A stretch of 64,000 nucleotides of DNA, from positions 1 through 64,000 of the forward strand of contig CAVZIE010000019.1 in assembly GCA_963775185.1 (NCBI GenBank). The letters are read 5' to 3'. The notes below the pieces were generated by a model that did not search any database, was not told where the DNA came from, and saw only the letters and a program-made list of their open reading frames with translations. Made by a program: the position numbers and the translations under genes. This DNA is from JAPSGB01 sp963775185. Its GTDB lineage: Bacteria > Myxococcota_A > Polyangia > Polyangiales > Polyangiaceae. Shown here in pieces: positions 31,711 to 40,745 of the stretch (positions within the stretch are counted from its first letter, which is position 1; each line of letters starts with the position of its first letter).

Positions 31711-32821
31711 GACCCGCGACGAGTGCCTCGATGGCGAGGGAGCAGCCGCGCGCCGGCGCACCGGGACGGCGGCCGACCAACTCGATGCCGCCGTCCTCGC
31801 GCTTGCGCACCAGATCCTGCACCACGATCGCGACGGCGGAGTCGACGTTGCCGAGATCCACGAAGCGCGCGATGCCCGACTGACCCTCGGCGACGGGCTT
31901 GAGCGTCGCGGGATCGACGGGCTCGACGCGGAGCCACGCCGGCGCCTGGTACACGCCCGGCGCGCTCTCGTAGAGCTGGCTCGACAGCTCCGTCATGCCG
32001 TATTCGCCGATGACGTGGCTGTCGCGCGTGCGGAACGCGCGCGCCACGGCCTTGCGCAGCTTGTTCGGAGCAATCCGGCGGGTCTTGCCCTTGAAGCCGC
32101 CGGTCTGCATCACGACGGTGCGGCGCGGCGCCGGGATGCGCGCGCCCTGGAGTGCGTCCAGCATCAGCACCAGCGCATACGACGTGGCCAGGACCAACAG
32201 CGGCTCCTGGCGTTCGGTTGCGACCAGCGCGGCGCGCCGCAGCCCGGCGAGGTCCACGCCGCTCGAGCTGGCGAGCCAGCGCTCGGGCGCGTCCGCGCTG
32301 AAGTTGGCGCCCGACGGATCGACGGCCAGCGCGCGGCCGTCGAGCTCCTGCATGAACGCGCGCATCATGAAGCCGAGCGACGACGTCGGCGCTTCGCCCG
32401 GCGGCGGCGCGAGGGCGACGACCACGCGGCGAGCAGCGCCGTCGGCGGCGAGGGCGCGCGCGCCGGAGATCAACGATAGCTCGCGATACGTCGTGGTGGT
32501 GCGCATGGCATGGATGCCGCGCGCTTCGCTCGTCGTGCCGCTGGTGACGAAGCGTACGGCGTCCAGCTCCGGCGGGTGCACGGCCACGCGCGCGAGCCGG
32601 AACGCGTCGCTCGGCACCGCCGGGATCGACTCCACGCGGTCGAGCCCGGCGCTGCGCGCATCGACCAGCCGCTTGAAGCCCGCCGACCAGCGCGCCTGGA
32701 AGCGCGCGATGTCGACGGCGATCGCGTCGAACTCTTCGCTTTCGCCCGCATCGCCGCGGGCGAAAGCGCGGACGCGCGCGTGCAGCGCGTCGCTCTCGGC
32801 CAGGAGCTGGTCGTCGCTCAT
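31703..32821 (-). CDS. LuxE-like acyl-protein synthetase
   Basis: ATG 32821 overlaps the aminotransferase stop (ATGA); 372 residues. VRFVTSGTTSEARGIHAMRT is the adenylate-forming phosphate loop. PRRTVVMQTGGFKGKTRRIA and SHVIGEYGMTELSSQLYE match LuxE/PaaK-type acyl-protein synthetases. LuxE activates a fatty acid as acyl-AMP, moves it to its own Cys and passes it to LuxC. The overlapping LuxC-like gene directly downstream supports that partnership. Confidence 0.85.
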   Translation of the reverse strand: MSDDQLLAESDALHARVRAFARGDAGESEEFDAIAVDIARFQARWSAGFKRLVDARSAGLDRVESIPAVPSDAFRLARVAVHPPELDAVRFVTSGTTSEARGIHAMRTTTTYRELSLISGARALAADGAARRVVVALAPPPGEAPTSSLGFMMRAFMQELDGRALAVDPSGANFSADAPERWLASSSGVDLAGLRRAALVATERQEPLLVLATSYALVLMLDALQGARIPAPRRTVVMQTGGFKGKTRRIAPNKLRKAVARAFRTRDSHVIGEYGMTELSSQLYESAPGVYQAPAWLRVEPVDPATLKPVAEGQSGIARFVDLGNVDSAVAIVVQDLVRKREDGGIELVGRRPGAPARGCSLAIEALVAGHA

Positions 32822-34183
32822 CGGCGCGAGGCGTTTAGCACGGAACGGAGCTCCGCGACGAACGCGAGCAGCAGCTCCTCCGCGATCAGCAGCGGCGGCG
32901 TCATGACCAGGACCTCGCGGCGGCCGCCGCCGGTCGACACAATCCAGCCGCGCTCGAGCAGCTTGCGCATCACAGCGACCGCCGCGCCCGGGCCTTCCCC
33001 GAGGTCGACGCCGGTCATGAGCCCCGCGCCGCGGACCTCCACGACGCCGGGCAGCGGCTCGGCCCGCAGCGCGTCGATGAAGCGCGCGCCGACGTCGGCG
33101 GCGCGCGCCGCGAGCTTCTCTCGCGACAGCACGTCGATCGTCGCGAGCGCGGTCGCGCACGCGAGCGGCGCGCCGGCGAAGGTCGACGTGTGCACGACCT
33201 CCGCGTCGCGGCTCCACGCACGCATCACGTCGTCCTTGCCGATGCACGCGCTGATCGGCAAGCCGCCGCCCAGCCCCTTGCCGAGGCAGATCAGAATCCG
33301 GCGCGAAGCCGTCCGCGATCGAGCACAGCGTGCGGCCAGCGCGACCGAGACCGGTCCAGATCTCGTCGGCGACGAGCAGCGCGCCGGCGGCGTGCGCGAG
33401 TCGGCCGAGCTCGGGCACGAACGCCGCGGGCGGCACCACGCAGCCGCCGCGCCCCAGGATCGGCTCGACGAGCACCGCGCCGACGTCGCCACGCGCGAGC
33501 TCGAAACGCACCCGCTCGAGCGCGGCGTCCATGGAGTCGTCGTCCGCCGGATAGTCGACGAACGCGACGTGCGGGTTGAGCTGCGCCGCGAACGGCTCGC
33601 GATAGCTCGCGCGTAGCCCGAGGGCGGCGAGCGGCCCGTACGAGAGCCCGTGATACGCGCCGGAGAAGGCGATCGCGCCGGGTCTTCCCGTGTAGAGCGC
33701 GCACGTCTTGAGCGCTGCGCTGACCGCGTCCGCGCCGGACTGGCCCAGGATCACCCGGGCCCCGGCCTCCGGATACAGCTCGGCCAGGCGCGTGGACAGC
33801 GCGATGCGCGCGTCCGACGGGTACACGTCGCCGAGCGCTTGCATGAGCCGCGGCGCTTGCAGCTCGATCGCGCCGAGCACGCGTGGGTGCGCGTGACCCA
33901 GCAGCAGCGCGCCGAAGCCGGCGGCCATGTCCACGTAGCGATTGCCGTCCACGTCGAGCACGTTCGAGCCCTTGCCGCTCGCGTACACGATGGTGCCGGC
34001 GGGGACGGCGGCGCGGATCCCGCGCGACGGGTCCGGCTCGACGCGCGGCCCCATGGGCGCGCTGGCTCGCGCGTTCCTGAGCAGCCACGATCGCGATTGC
34101 GCGCCGGGGGGCCGCTCGCGGAGAAACGGCAGATCGTTGCCCGGACGCTCCTCGGGCGGAGGCGGGATCTCCGAGAAGCTCAC
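32818..34183 (-). CDS. Class III PLP aminotransferase; one-base frameshift
   Basis: GTG 34183 overlaps the GGDEF gene stop. GKGSNVLDVDGNRYVDMAAG, LGQSGADAVSAALKTCALYT, AFSGAYHGLSYGPL and AGALLVADEIWTGLGRAGR place the PLP Asp. After ADGFAPD an extra base (near 33295) shifts the frame; LICLGKGLGGGLPISACIGK with the PLP lysine follows, then STFAGAPLACATALATIDV. Restored length is about 454 residues. Class III enzymes move amino groups onto ketones or terminal aldehydes, so the LuxE/LuxC aldehyde is a possible acceptor (inference). Confidence 0.8.
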
Positions 34184-35076
34184 ACGCAGACCCGGTTCCG
34201 GCCCCCGTGCTTCGCCTCGTACAGCTTCTCGTCGGCGCGCTGGATCAGATCCGTTGCGGCGCGATCCTCCGCGCCGAGCAGTGCGCAGCCGATGCTGACC
34301 GTCACCGGAATCTTCTCGCCCTGGAACGTGAACCCGTGCTCCGCCACGCGCCCGCGCAGGTTCTCGGCCAGCGCCGTCGCGCCGTCGATGGGCGTCTCCG
34401 GAAGCACGATCACGAACTCCTCGCCGCCGTAGCGCGCGAACACCTCGTCGCGGCGGATGCGCGCCTGGACGACCTTCGCGAGCTCGCGCAGCACGTAGTC
34501 GCCGGCGAGGTGCCCGAACTGGTCGTTGATGCGCTTGAAGAAGTCGATGTCGAACATCACGACCGACAAGGGGCGCTCGTGGCGCCGCGCGCGGATCACC
34601 TCGCGCTCGAGCGCCTCGTACAGGAAGCGCTTGTTGTTGATCTGCGTCAGACCATCCACGATGGTCATGCGGTAGATCTCTTCGTGGTATTTCGCCTCGG
34701 CGTCGGCGCCGGACAAGAACTTCAGGATGGTCGGGCCGACCTTCAGCCGGTCGCTGTTGTTGAGCAGCGCCTCGCGGTTGATCTGCTCCTCGTTGAGGTA
34801 GGTGCCGTTGGTCGAGCCGTCGTCCACCACGAACCAGGCGGGACCGCGTCGCTCGAGGTGCGCGTGGCGTCGCGACACGGAGTCGCCTTCGAGCACGATC
34901 GCGTTGTCCCCCCCGCGGCCGATGCGGATCGGGTTCTTGTCGAGCACGAAGCGCTTTCCGAGCAGCCCCGGCTCCTTCGTATAGATCACGACCACGCAGT
35001 CGTTGCCGACGCCGTCGTCCGACGGCGGTCGCTGGACGACCTGGGTAACTCGCGTCTTCTCGTCGAATTCGGTCAC
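34180..35076 (-). CDS. FHA-GGDEF diguanylate cyclase
   Basis: 298 residues, cytosolic. FHA domain ~30-125: NPIRIGRGGDNAIVLEGDSV, SRRHAHLERRG, DDGSTNGTYLNEEQI. GGDEF domain ~135-295: MTIVDGLTQINNKRFLYEAL, VVMFDIDFFKRINDQFGH and ARYGGEEFVIVLPE, with catalytic residues intact. An RxxD inhibition site is not clear; RRDE stands there. FHA reads phosphothreonine, so a Ser/Thr kinase may switch c-di-GMP synthesis. It is the first gene of the operon with the aminotransferase, LuxE and LuxC. Confidence 0.9.
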   Translation of the reverse strand: MTEFDEKTRVTQVVQRPPSDDGVGNDCVVVIYTKEPGLLGKRFVLDKNPIRIGRGGDNAIVLEGDSVSRRHAHLERRGPAWFVVDDGSTNGTYLNEEQINREALLNNSDRLKVGPTILKFLSGADAEAKYHEEIYRMTIVDGLTQINNKRFLYEALEREVIRARRHERPLSVVMFDIDFFKRINDQFGHLAGDYVLRELAKVVQARIRRDEVFARYGGEEFVIVLPETPIDGATALAENLRGRVAEHGFTFQGEKIPVTVSIGCALLGAEDRAATDLIQRADEKLYEAKHGGRNRVCV

Positions 35077-35310
35077 GGACAGCCGGCCTCAACGAATCGT
35101 TTTCGCCTGCGTGTGGCGATCAATGGTAGCGGTCCACCCATGGTCACGGCCGGCGTCGCGCCGCGAATACGAAAGCCCGATTCGGCAAGCTATCGCTCGC
35201 TGCGCTTGCCCGTCAAGCGGGCGCCGGCACGGGACTTGCGGCAGCATTCCTCGACGTTATTCTGACGTCATTCCGGGGTTTTGCCAGCGCCCGCACCAGT
35301 ATGGGGACAG

Positions 35311-35844
35311 ATGAAATCGATCACCGCGGCCGACGCCAGCAGCATCCGGATCTTCACCTTCAAGCGCGGAATCCTTTCAAAGATCGCGCACGATCTGCAA
35401 ATCCGCGTCGACGGGTTCGAGATCCGGCCGGCCGAACCCGCTACTGATGGAACAGCTGTGGAGGCCGATTTCCTTCCCGATCATTTCCGCGTCGAGGGCA
35501 CGGTCAAGAATGATCGCCTCGACGAGGGCGGCCTGTCCGATGCCGACAAGCGCGAGATCAAGGCCACAATGCGGGACAAGGTGCTCGCTTCCCAGCCGAT
35601 TCGCTTCCGGGGCACCGCCCGCGAGTCCGGCGCCGGCTACAGTGTGGACGGCACGCTCAGCATGGCCGGCCGGGACGCGAGCGTCGCTTTCACGCTCGCC
35701 CGTCGCGAGCACCGGCTGGTCGGTGCTGTCGAGCTCCAGCCGTCGCGCTGGGGCATCGAGCCGTACAAGGCCATGATGGGCGCGATCAAGCTCGAGGATC
35801 GCGTGCGCGTCGACTTCGACCTGCCGGATCCGCAGCAGGGCTAG
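35311..35844 (+). CDS. YceI-family protein
   Basis: The frame opens at 35281, but MKSITAADASSIRIFTFKRG at 35311 is the likely start (177 residues). FKRGILSKIAHDLQIRVDGF, HFRVEGTVKNDRLDEGGL, ADKREIKATMRDKVL and VAFTLARREHRLVGAVELQP follow the YceI lipocalin-like barrel, which binds isoprenoid-type lipids. There is no signal peptide, so it is cytosolic, unlike the E. coli protein. The 234 bases upstream hold no gene I can support. The stop overlaps the convergent amidase by four bases. Confidence 0.85.
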   Translation: MKSITAADASSIRIFTFKRGILSKIAHDLQIRVDGFEIRPAEPATDGTAVEADFLPDHFRVEGTVKNDRLDEGGLSDADKREIKATMRDKVLASQPIRFRGTARESGAGYSVDGTLSMAGRDASVAFTLARREHRLVGAVELQPSRWGIEPYKAMMGAIKLEDRVRVDFDLPDPQQG

Positions 35845-37292
35845 ATCCCGCTCGCCTCCGGCGGCACCCAGCCCCCGAACGCGCGCTCGAGCTCCATCGC
35901 GACGGCGATCGTGACGTGATCGTTGCCGTGGCGCGAGACCACCTGCACGCCCAGCGGCAATCCCGCGCCGTTCAAGCCCAGAGGCACCTGCGTCGACGGT
36001 AGCTCGAGCACGTTCATGATCCCGAGGTACGCCCACGGCATGTGCAAGCGCAGCGCCTGGCGCACGGGCTCGTTGTGGCGCGGCGCCGGCGAGCTGTGCG
36101 ACGGATAGAGCAGCACGCCGCCCTCGCCGAGCATGTCAGCAAGCTCGGCGCGTAGCGTGCGTCCGAGCTCGACCATGCGGCGCGCCTGCTTCGGCAGCAG
36201 GGCAGGGACGGGATCGACCAGCGCGAGCAGGCTGGCCATCAGCGTGTGGTCGCTCCTGCCGAGCATCCGCTTGACGATCTCGCGCAGCGGCCGGATCGGC
36301 GTGCCTTCACCGAGCAACGTGCCGAAGGGCGTCTCGTTGGCCTCGCCCATCATCGCCGACCAGATGTCGAACTGGCGCTTGAGCGCGGGGAAGCTCGCAC
36401 GGCGCACGCGCATGCCGCGCTGCTCCAGCGCCTCCACCGCGCGACGCTGCGCCGCGCGCAGATCCGCGCTCACCGCGATGGCGCCGTTGTCCTCCACGTG
36501 GATCAACGTGCGCCCTTCCAGCGACACGCTCGACGGATCGCCCAGCGGCATCTCGACGCAGCCGGCCTCGATGCCGTCGGGGCCCGCGAGCAGTCGCAAT
36601 AGCGGCATCAGATCCTCGGCGCGTCGCGCCAAGGGGCCGGTGGTGCAATAGCGCTGCACCTCGTTCTCGGCGTGCGGGTGCTGGCCGCTGTTCGGTACCA
36701 GACCGCCGCTCGGCTTGTGGCCGAACACGCCGTTGAAGAAGGCCGGACCGCGGATCGAGCCGCCGACGTCGGAGCCGAGCCCGAAGGGCGATCCGCCGGC
36801 GCCGATGATCGCGCCTTCGCCGCCGGAGCTACCGCCGGCGATGCGCCCATGGTCGTACGGGTTGTTCGTCCGCCCGTAGACGAAGTTGTTCGACTCCATC
36901 CACATGCACAGCTCGCTCGTGTTGGTCACGCCGAGCGGAATCGCCCCGGCGCGCCGGAGCCGCGTCACCGTCGTCGCGTCCTCGCACGCCACGACGTGCT
37001 TGCGGCTGACCAGCCCCGCGCTCTGCGGCATGCCCGTCAGCGAGAAGCACTCCTTGATCGTGCAGGGCACGCCGTGCAGCGGCGGCAGCTCCGCCCCGGA
37101 CGCGCGAAGCTCGTCGGCGGCGTCCGCTTCGCGTCGCGCCGCCGCGAAGCGATCGCGGACCACGGCGTTGATCAGCGGGTTCACGCGCTCGATCTGGGCG
37201 ACGTGCTGCTCTACCGCCTCGCGCGACGTCACTTCGCCGTCGCGGATCAAGCGCGCGATCCGCGTCGCGGACACAAGCCGGAGATCGGGCAT
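35841..37292 (-). CDS. Amidase-signature-family hydrolase
   Basis: ATG 37292, 483 residues, the usual family length. LHGVPCTIKECFSLTGMPQS holds the catalytic Lys. DHGRIAGGSSGGEGAIIGAG and GLGSDVGGSIRGPAFFNGVF hold the cis-Ser and nucleophile Ser. LPLGVQVVSRHGNDHVTIAV closes the fold. The closest type is fatty-acid-amide-hydrolase-like or general amidase; GatA is less likely because there are no gatB/gatC neighbours. No signal peptide. The substrate is unknown. Confidence 0.9.
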   Translation of the reverse strand: MPDLRLVSATRIARLIRDGEVTSREAVEQHVAQIERVNPLINAVVRDRFAAARREADAADELRASGAELPPLHGVPCTIKECFSLTGMPQSAGLVSRKHVVACEDATTVTRLRRAGAIPLGVTNTSELCMWMESNNFVYGRTNNPYDHGRIAGGSSGGEGAIIGAGGSPFGLGSDVGGSIRGPAFFNGVFGHKPSGGLVPNSGQHPHAENEVQRYCTTGPLARRAEDLMPLLRLLAGPDGIEAGCVEMPLGDPSSVSLEGRTLIHVEDNGAIAVSADLRAAQRRAVEALEQRGMRVRRASFPALKRQFDIWSAMMGEANETPFGTLLGEGTPIRPLREIVKRMLGRSDHTLMASLLALVDPVPALLPKQARRMVELGRTLRAELADMLGEGGVLLYPSHSSPAPRHNEPVRQALRLHMPWAYLGIMNVLELPSTQVPLGLNGAGLPLGVQVVSRHGNDHVTIAVAMELERAFGGWVPPEASGI

Positions 37293-37329
37293 AGGGTCGC
37301 GAGAGCCTAGCCCATGACGCCCTGTGGGG

Positions 37330-37354
37330 GGATGTCGGTGCGGCGCGGAATCCG
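37330..37354 (+). repeat. Dispersed palindromic element, copy 15
   Basis: GGATGTCGGTGCGGCGCGGA then ATCCG; one base changed in the left palindrome (GTG for GTC). Confidence 0.7.
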
Positions 37355-37501
37355 GGTGTGGTTCTGTTCCTGCGCACGGCAACGCCTCGCGCTACGGGCT
37401 ACCGGAAGCCAGCCGGCGCCCGGCCCGGATTCTCCCGCGCCGGCCGCCACCGCGTCGTCGCTCGCGCGCTTCACGGCGCGCTATCGGCTAGAATCGGCGT
37501 C

Positions 37502-38014
37502 ATGACGTGGAACACGGCGTTCGGGATCGCGGGCCTCGTGCTCGCGGCGGCGGGATGCAGCAGCTCGTCGTCGGGTGGCACCACGACGGACTTCAGCGGC
37601 GACTACACCGTCGCCGTCGCCACCGACAACAACGACTGCCAGTTCTCCGGCTTCACCGCCGGCGACACGGCGAGCGGCGTTCCGTTCACGGTGACGCAGT
37701 CGGCGGCCGACGTGACGGGCGTGATCGGCGGCAGCCTCGCGAAGGTGTACTACGACGTCGCGCTCGGCAGCCACACGTTCACCGGCCTGGCGAGCGACAA
37801 CCACGTGTCGATGGTGATCCACGGCACCAACTCCTTCAAGCAGCAGAGCTGCACGTACACCGTGATCGCGACGCTCTCCGGGACGCTATCAGGCGACTCG
37901 CTCGCCGGGCAGATCGCGTACTCTGCCGCCACCAACGGCAGCGCCGACTGCGCGCCGCTCGGCGCCTGCTCGACGCTGCAGAGCTTCAACGGCTCGCGCC
38001 CGCCGAAGCAGTAG
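37502..38014 (+). CDS. Small lipoprotein, beta-rich
   Basis: MTWNTAFGIAGLVLAAAGCS is a lipoprotein signal (ATG 37502). The mature part (~150 residues) has FSGDYTVAVATDNNDCQFSG, FTVTQSAADVTGVIGGSLAK, SCTYTVIATLSGTLSGDSLA and ADCAPLGACSTLQSFNGSRP. That is a lipocalin-like beta pattern with two likely disulfides. Similar small lipoproteins are common in myxobacteria with unknown roles. Confidence 0.7.
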   Translation: MTWNTAFGIAGLVLAAAGCSSSSSGGTTTDFSGDYTVAVATDNNDCQFSGFTAGDTASGVPFTVTQSAADVTGVIGGSLAKVYYDVALGSHTFTGLASDNHVSMVIHGTNSFKQQSCTYTVIATLSGTLSGDSLAGQIAYSAATNGSADCAPLGACSTLQSFNGSRPPKQ

Positions 38015-38077
38015 GCGCTGGCACGAGCGTTGCAGCCTCTCGTGGTTCGACGCCAATCGGACCGGAAGGAGCGCGCG

Positions 38078-38785
38078 TTGACCCAACCTGTGCCACTCGC
38101 CCTGATCGTCGCGACAGCTCTGTCGCTCGCGCCCGTGGCGGCGTTCGCCGCATCGCCGGAGGCTGATGCCGTGCCCGCGCACGCCTCGGGTCCGGCGCAG
38201 ACGCTGGGCGTGGCCGTCACGGGCGGCGTGCTGGTGCCGGATTGCGGGTCCTCCTGTCCGGGTACCCTCTCCACGGGTCCGTCGCTGGGCGCGCTGGTGC
38301 TGTACCAGCCATCGCGCGTCTGGGGTTTCGGCGCCAGCGCGCGGATGGCGAAGAGTCACTTCAAGTCGGCCTACGCCTCCATGTCCACGCCGGACACCTA
38401 TTACGTCGACTCGGATCTCACCACGACGTTCTTCGCGCTCGCGTTGCGCGCCACGCTGGCGCCGCGTTGGGTCGTGAGCCCGCTGCTCGAGCTCGACGTG
38501 GGCGTGATGAGGCAGGCGCTGTCCGGCGACTACGTCGCCTGCTACGGCGACGCGTACTATCCGACTGTCCGCGCTGGCGCCGGCGTGCTGGCGCGCCTGT
38601 CGCCGCAGTGGTCGGTGTTCGGGGTCGGCAGCATCACGACCGGCAGCGGCGCCAGCGGCCAGTGCCGGGTCACCGACGGTCCGCCGCGCGTTCCCTTCGG
38701 AGGGTGGGGCGTGGGCGCCGAGCTCGGCGTGGGTTTCGATCTGGGGCTGTCTGCCGCTCCGGCGCGGAATCTCGCGTCACGCTAG
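38078..38785 (+). CDS. Outer-membrane beta-barrel-like protein with element-encoded tail
   Basis: TTG 38078 is preferred because GGAAGGAG lies seven bases upstream and it yields the signal peptide MTQPVPLALIVATALSLAPV; an earlier ATG at 38030 lacks a ribosome site. 235 residues. Amphipathic strands include LGVAVTGGVLVPD, VWGFGASARMAKSHF, LTTTFFALALRATLAP and WGVGAELGVGFDLGL. The last ten residues, APARNLASR, come from a copy of the dispersed element, so the barrel lacks a terminal aromatic residue. Function unknown. Confidence 0.65.
   Translation: MTQPVPLALIVATALSLAPVAAFAASPEADAVPAHASGPAQTLGVAVTGGVLVPDCGSSCPGTLSTGPSLGALVLYQPSRVWGFGASARMAKSHFKSAYASMSTPDTYYVDSDLTTTFFALALRATLAPRWVVSPLLELDVGVMRQALSGDYVACYGDAYYPTVRAGAGVLARLSPQWSVFGVGSITTGSGASGQCRVTDGPPRVPFGGWGVGAELGVGFDLGLSAAPARNLASR
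38750..38776 (+). repeat. Dispersed palindromic element, copy 16 (3' end of a gene)
   Basis: TGCCGCTCCGGCGCGGAATC then TCGC, about two mismatches. It supplies the last codons of the beta-barrel gene. Confidence 0.6.
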
Positions 38786-38866
38786 CGCGTCACGGCGCGC
38801 CGCATGCCAGCCACCCGGCGAGCTGTCCAACCCAGGTGCGCGACGCGGCGCGCGGCGTATCGCTTC

Positions 38867-38892
38867 AGGGGGTTCCGCGCCGGACCGGCATG
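38867..38892 (-). repeat. Dispersed palindromic element, copy 17
   Basis: GGGGGTTCCGCGCCGGACCG then GCAT, an exact core. It faces copy 16 about 90 bases away and lies 21 bases past the MutS-like gene's stop. Confidence 0.8.
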
Positions 38893-38912
38893 ATCGACCC
38901 CCAGGTTGAATC

Positions 38913-40742
38913 TCATTCCAGCGGGACGTCGAGGCCGACGAGCTTCATCAGGCGCAGCGCGTTGCCGGCCGTGACCGGACCGGGGCGCAGCTTGTAGTCG
39001 AAGGTCATCTCGCCGTTTTCGACCTGCTCGCGGAAGTGCACGAGGGTCACGCGCTGCATCAGTGGTTCGGGCAGCTGGGCGAGGCCCATGTCGTGGGTGG
39101 ACGCCGCGCCGGTGGCGCCGCGTTCGAGCAGCTCGGCCAGCACCCAGCGCGCGCCGATCTGGCGCTCGCGCGAGTTGGTGCCGTGAAGCACTTCGTCGAG
39201 CAGGAACAGCACCGGGTCGTCGCCGCCGGTGGCGTCGAGGACGGCCTTGAGCTTGGCGACTTCCGCGTAGAAATGGCTGACGCCGCTGCCCAGCGAGTCG
39301 CTCACACGGATGCTGGTGCACACGACGAAGTGGGCGATGCGGAAGCGCCGCGCGCACACCGGCGCGCCGGCGAGCGCCATCACGGCGGACAGGCCCATGG
39401 CGCGCAGCAGCGTGCTCTTGCCGCTCATGTTGGAGCCGGTGACGAGCAGCGCGGTACCCGGACCGGGCAGCGAGACGTCGTTCTCGACGCGGCGCTCGTC
39501 GGCGATCAGCGGATGCCCGAGCGCGTCGGCCTCGAACACCGCCGGGCCCGCGCTCACCTCCGGCAGCACGAAGCCGGGCTCGTCGTGGAGCAGGCCGGCG
39601 AGAGACGACAGCGCCTCGAAGCGGCCCAGCGTCTCGAACCAGCCGCGCGCGGCACGTCCGGCGCCGAGCTGCCAGTGCTCGAGGGCGAGGGTGCAGTGCA
39701 CGTCCCAGAGAAGGAGCGCGTTCACCACCGGGTGTACGAGGCCGTTGTGCCGCAGATCGTACCAGCCGACCCGCGCGCGGAACTCCTTCATGCGCGTAGA
39801 CGGGCGCTGCTCGCCGGCGGTCAGGCTGTCCCGGAGTCGTCTCAGCGCGGGCGCCGACAGGTCGATGCCTTCGAGCAGCTCGAGCATCGCGCCGTAGCGC
39901 AGGAACGCGCCTTCCGTGGACGAGACGGCGAGGAACACGCGTGTCGTCGGCTCGCGGGTGCGGAAGCCTACCAGGATCTGGACGAGCAGCGGCACGCCCC
40001 ACACCGCCGCCGGCAAGCCGAGCGTCGCCGCCGCGATCATGCCGCCGACGGTGAGCACGGGCAGCACGCGCGCGGCCCACACCAGCGCCGGCTGCTTGCA
40101 CAGCACCGGCTCGGACTCGGCCCAGCGCAAGAGCGGCTCCGGGTCGGGCGGCTCTTGCTTGCCCTTCTGCGCCGGGTTCGGCTCCGCGACTGCGAACGAC
40201 AGCGCTTCCAGGCGCTGTCGGAGGTCGAGCTCCGGCGCCAGCGCGCGGACCGCCTCCTGGCGCTCGAGGATCGCGGCGACGCTTGCCGGCGCGCGCAGCC
40301 AGGCGGCCAGCGTCTGCTCGCCGAAGCGCGTGTGCGCGACGCACAGCCGCTGGAACAGCGACGCCGGGCCGAACACGTCCAGGTCGTCACTGTACGGGTG
40401 CTTCGCGTCGGCGAAGCGCGCGCCGTCCGCGGGCAGCTCGCGGAAGCGGCCGCCGGAGCGCGCGTCCGCGTCGCGGTTGACGCGCGCCCAGCGCTTGGCG
40501 TCGTCCTCGGCGTCGATCACGCGGGCGTGCCACACGATCAGCACGCCGAAGGCGACCGCGCCCACCGCGGCGATCACGCCGGCGATGCGCTGCGGGCTGC
40601 CGAACACCGCGATCAGCGCCGACACCACCATGACGCCGAAGGCGAGGCCGCGCAGGTTCGACACCAGGCGCGAGCGCGCGCCCAGCGCGTTCGCGATCCC
40701 GGCATAGCGCGCGGCGCGCTGGGCGTAGGTTTCGTCGCTCAC
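38913..40742 (-). CDS. MutS-family ATPase with transmembrane helices
   Basis: 609 residues. N-terminal hydrophobic pairs (LRGLAFGVMVVSALIAVFG, AGVIAAVGAVAFGVLIVW) and a central pair (VLPVLTVGGMIAAATLGLP, VWGVPLLVQILVGF) suggest a membrane location. The C-terminus is the MutS ATPase: ALLVTGSNMSGKSTLLRAMG (Walker A), VLFLLDEVLHGTNSRERQIG (Walker B and signature), AASTHDMGLAQL. The mismatch-recognition domain is absent, so it is not mismatch repair. Membrane MutS-like ATPases of unknown role occur in Bacteroidota and Myxococcota. It is last in a four-gene operon. Confidence 0.8.
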   Translation of the reverse strand: MSDETYAQRAARYAGIANALGARSRLVSNLRGLAFGVMVVSALIAVFGSPQRIAGVIAAVGAVAFGVLIVWHARVIDAEDDAKRWARVNRDADARSGGRFRELPADGARFADAKHPYSDDLDVFGPASLFQRLCVAHTRFGEQTLAAWLRAPASVAAILERQEAVRALAPELDLRQRLEALSFAVAEPNPAQKGKQEPPDPEPLLRWAESEPVLCKQPALVWAARVLPVLTVGGMIAAATLGLPAAVWGVPLLVQILVGFRTREPTTRVFLAVSSTEGAFLRYGAMLELLEGIDLSAPALRRLRDSLTAGEQRPSTRMKEFRARVGWYDLRHNGLVHPVVNALLLWDVHCTLALEHWQLGAGRAARGWFETLGRFEALSSLAGLLHDEPGFVLPEVSAGPAVFEADALGHPLIADERRVENDVSLPGPGTALLVTGSNMSGKSTLLRAMGLSAVMALAGAPVCARRFRIAHFVVCTSIRVSDSLGSGVSHFYAEVAKLKAVLDATGGDDPVLFLLDEVLHGTNSRERQIGARWVLAELLERGATGAASTHDMGLAQLPEPLMQRVTLVHFREQVENGEMTFDYKLRPGPVTAGNALRLMKLVGLDVPLE

Positions 40743-40745
40743 GGG

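Noticed and set aside
30628..32821. A bioluminescence (lux) operon
   Set aside because: Only LuxE- and LuxC-like reductase components are present; no luciferase subunits or flavin reductase lie nearby.
31703..35092. A single 1129-codon minus-strand open frame suggesting a fusion of LuxE with aminotransferase and cyclase
   Set aside because: Different segments of the frame belong to separate genes with their own overlapping starts; the cyclase is in another frame, and the middle is joined only by the frameshift at ~33295.
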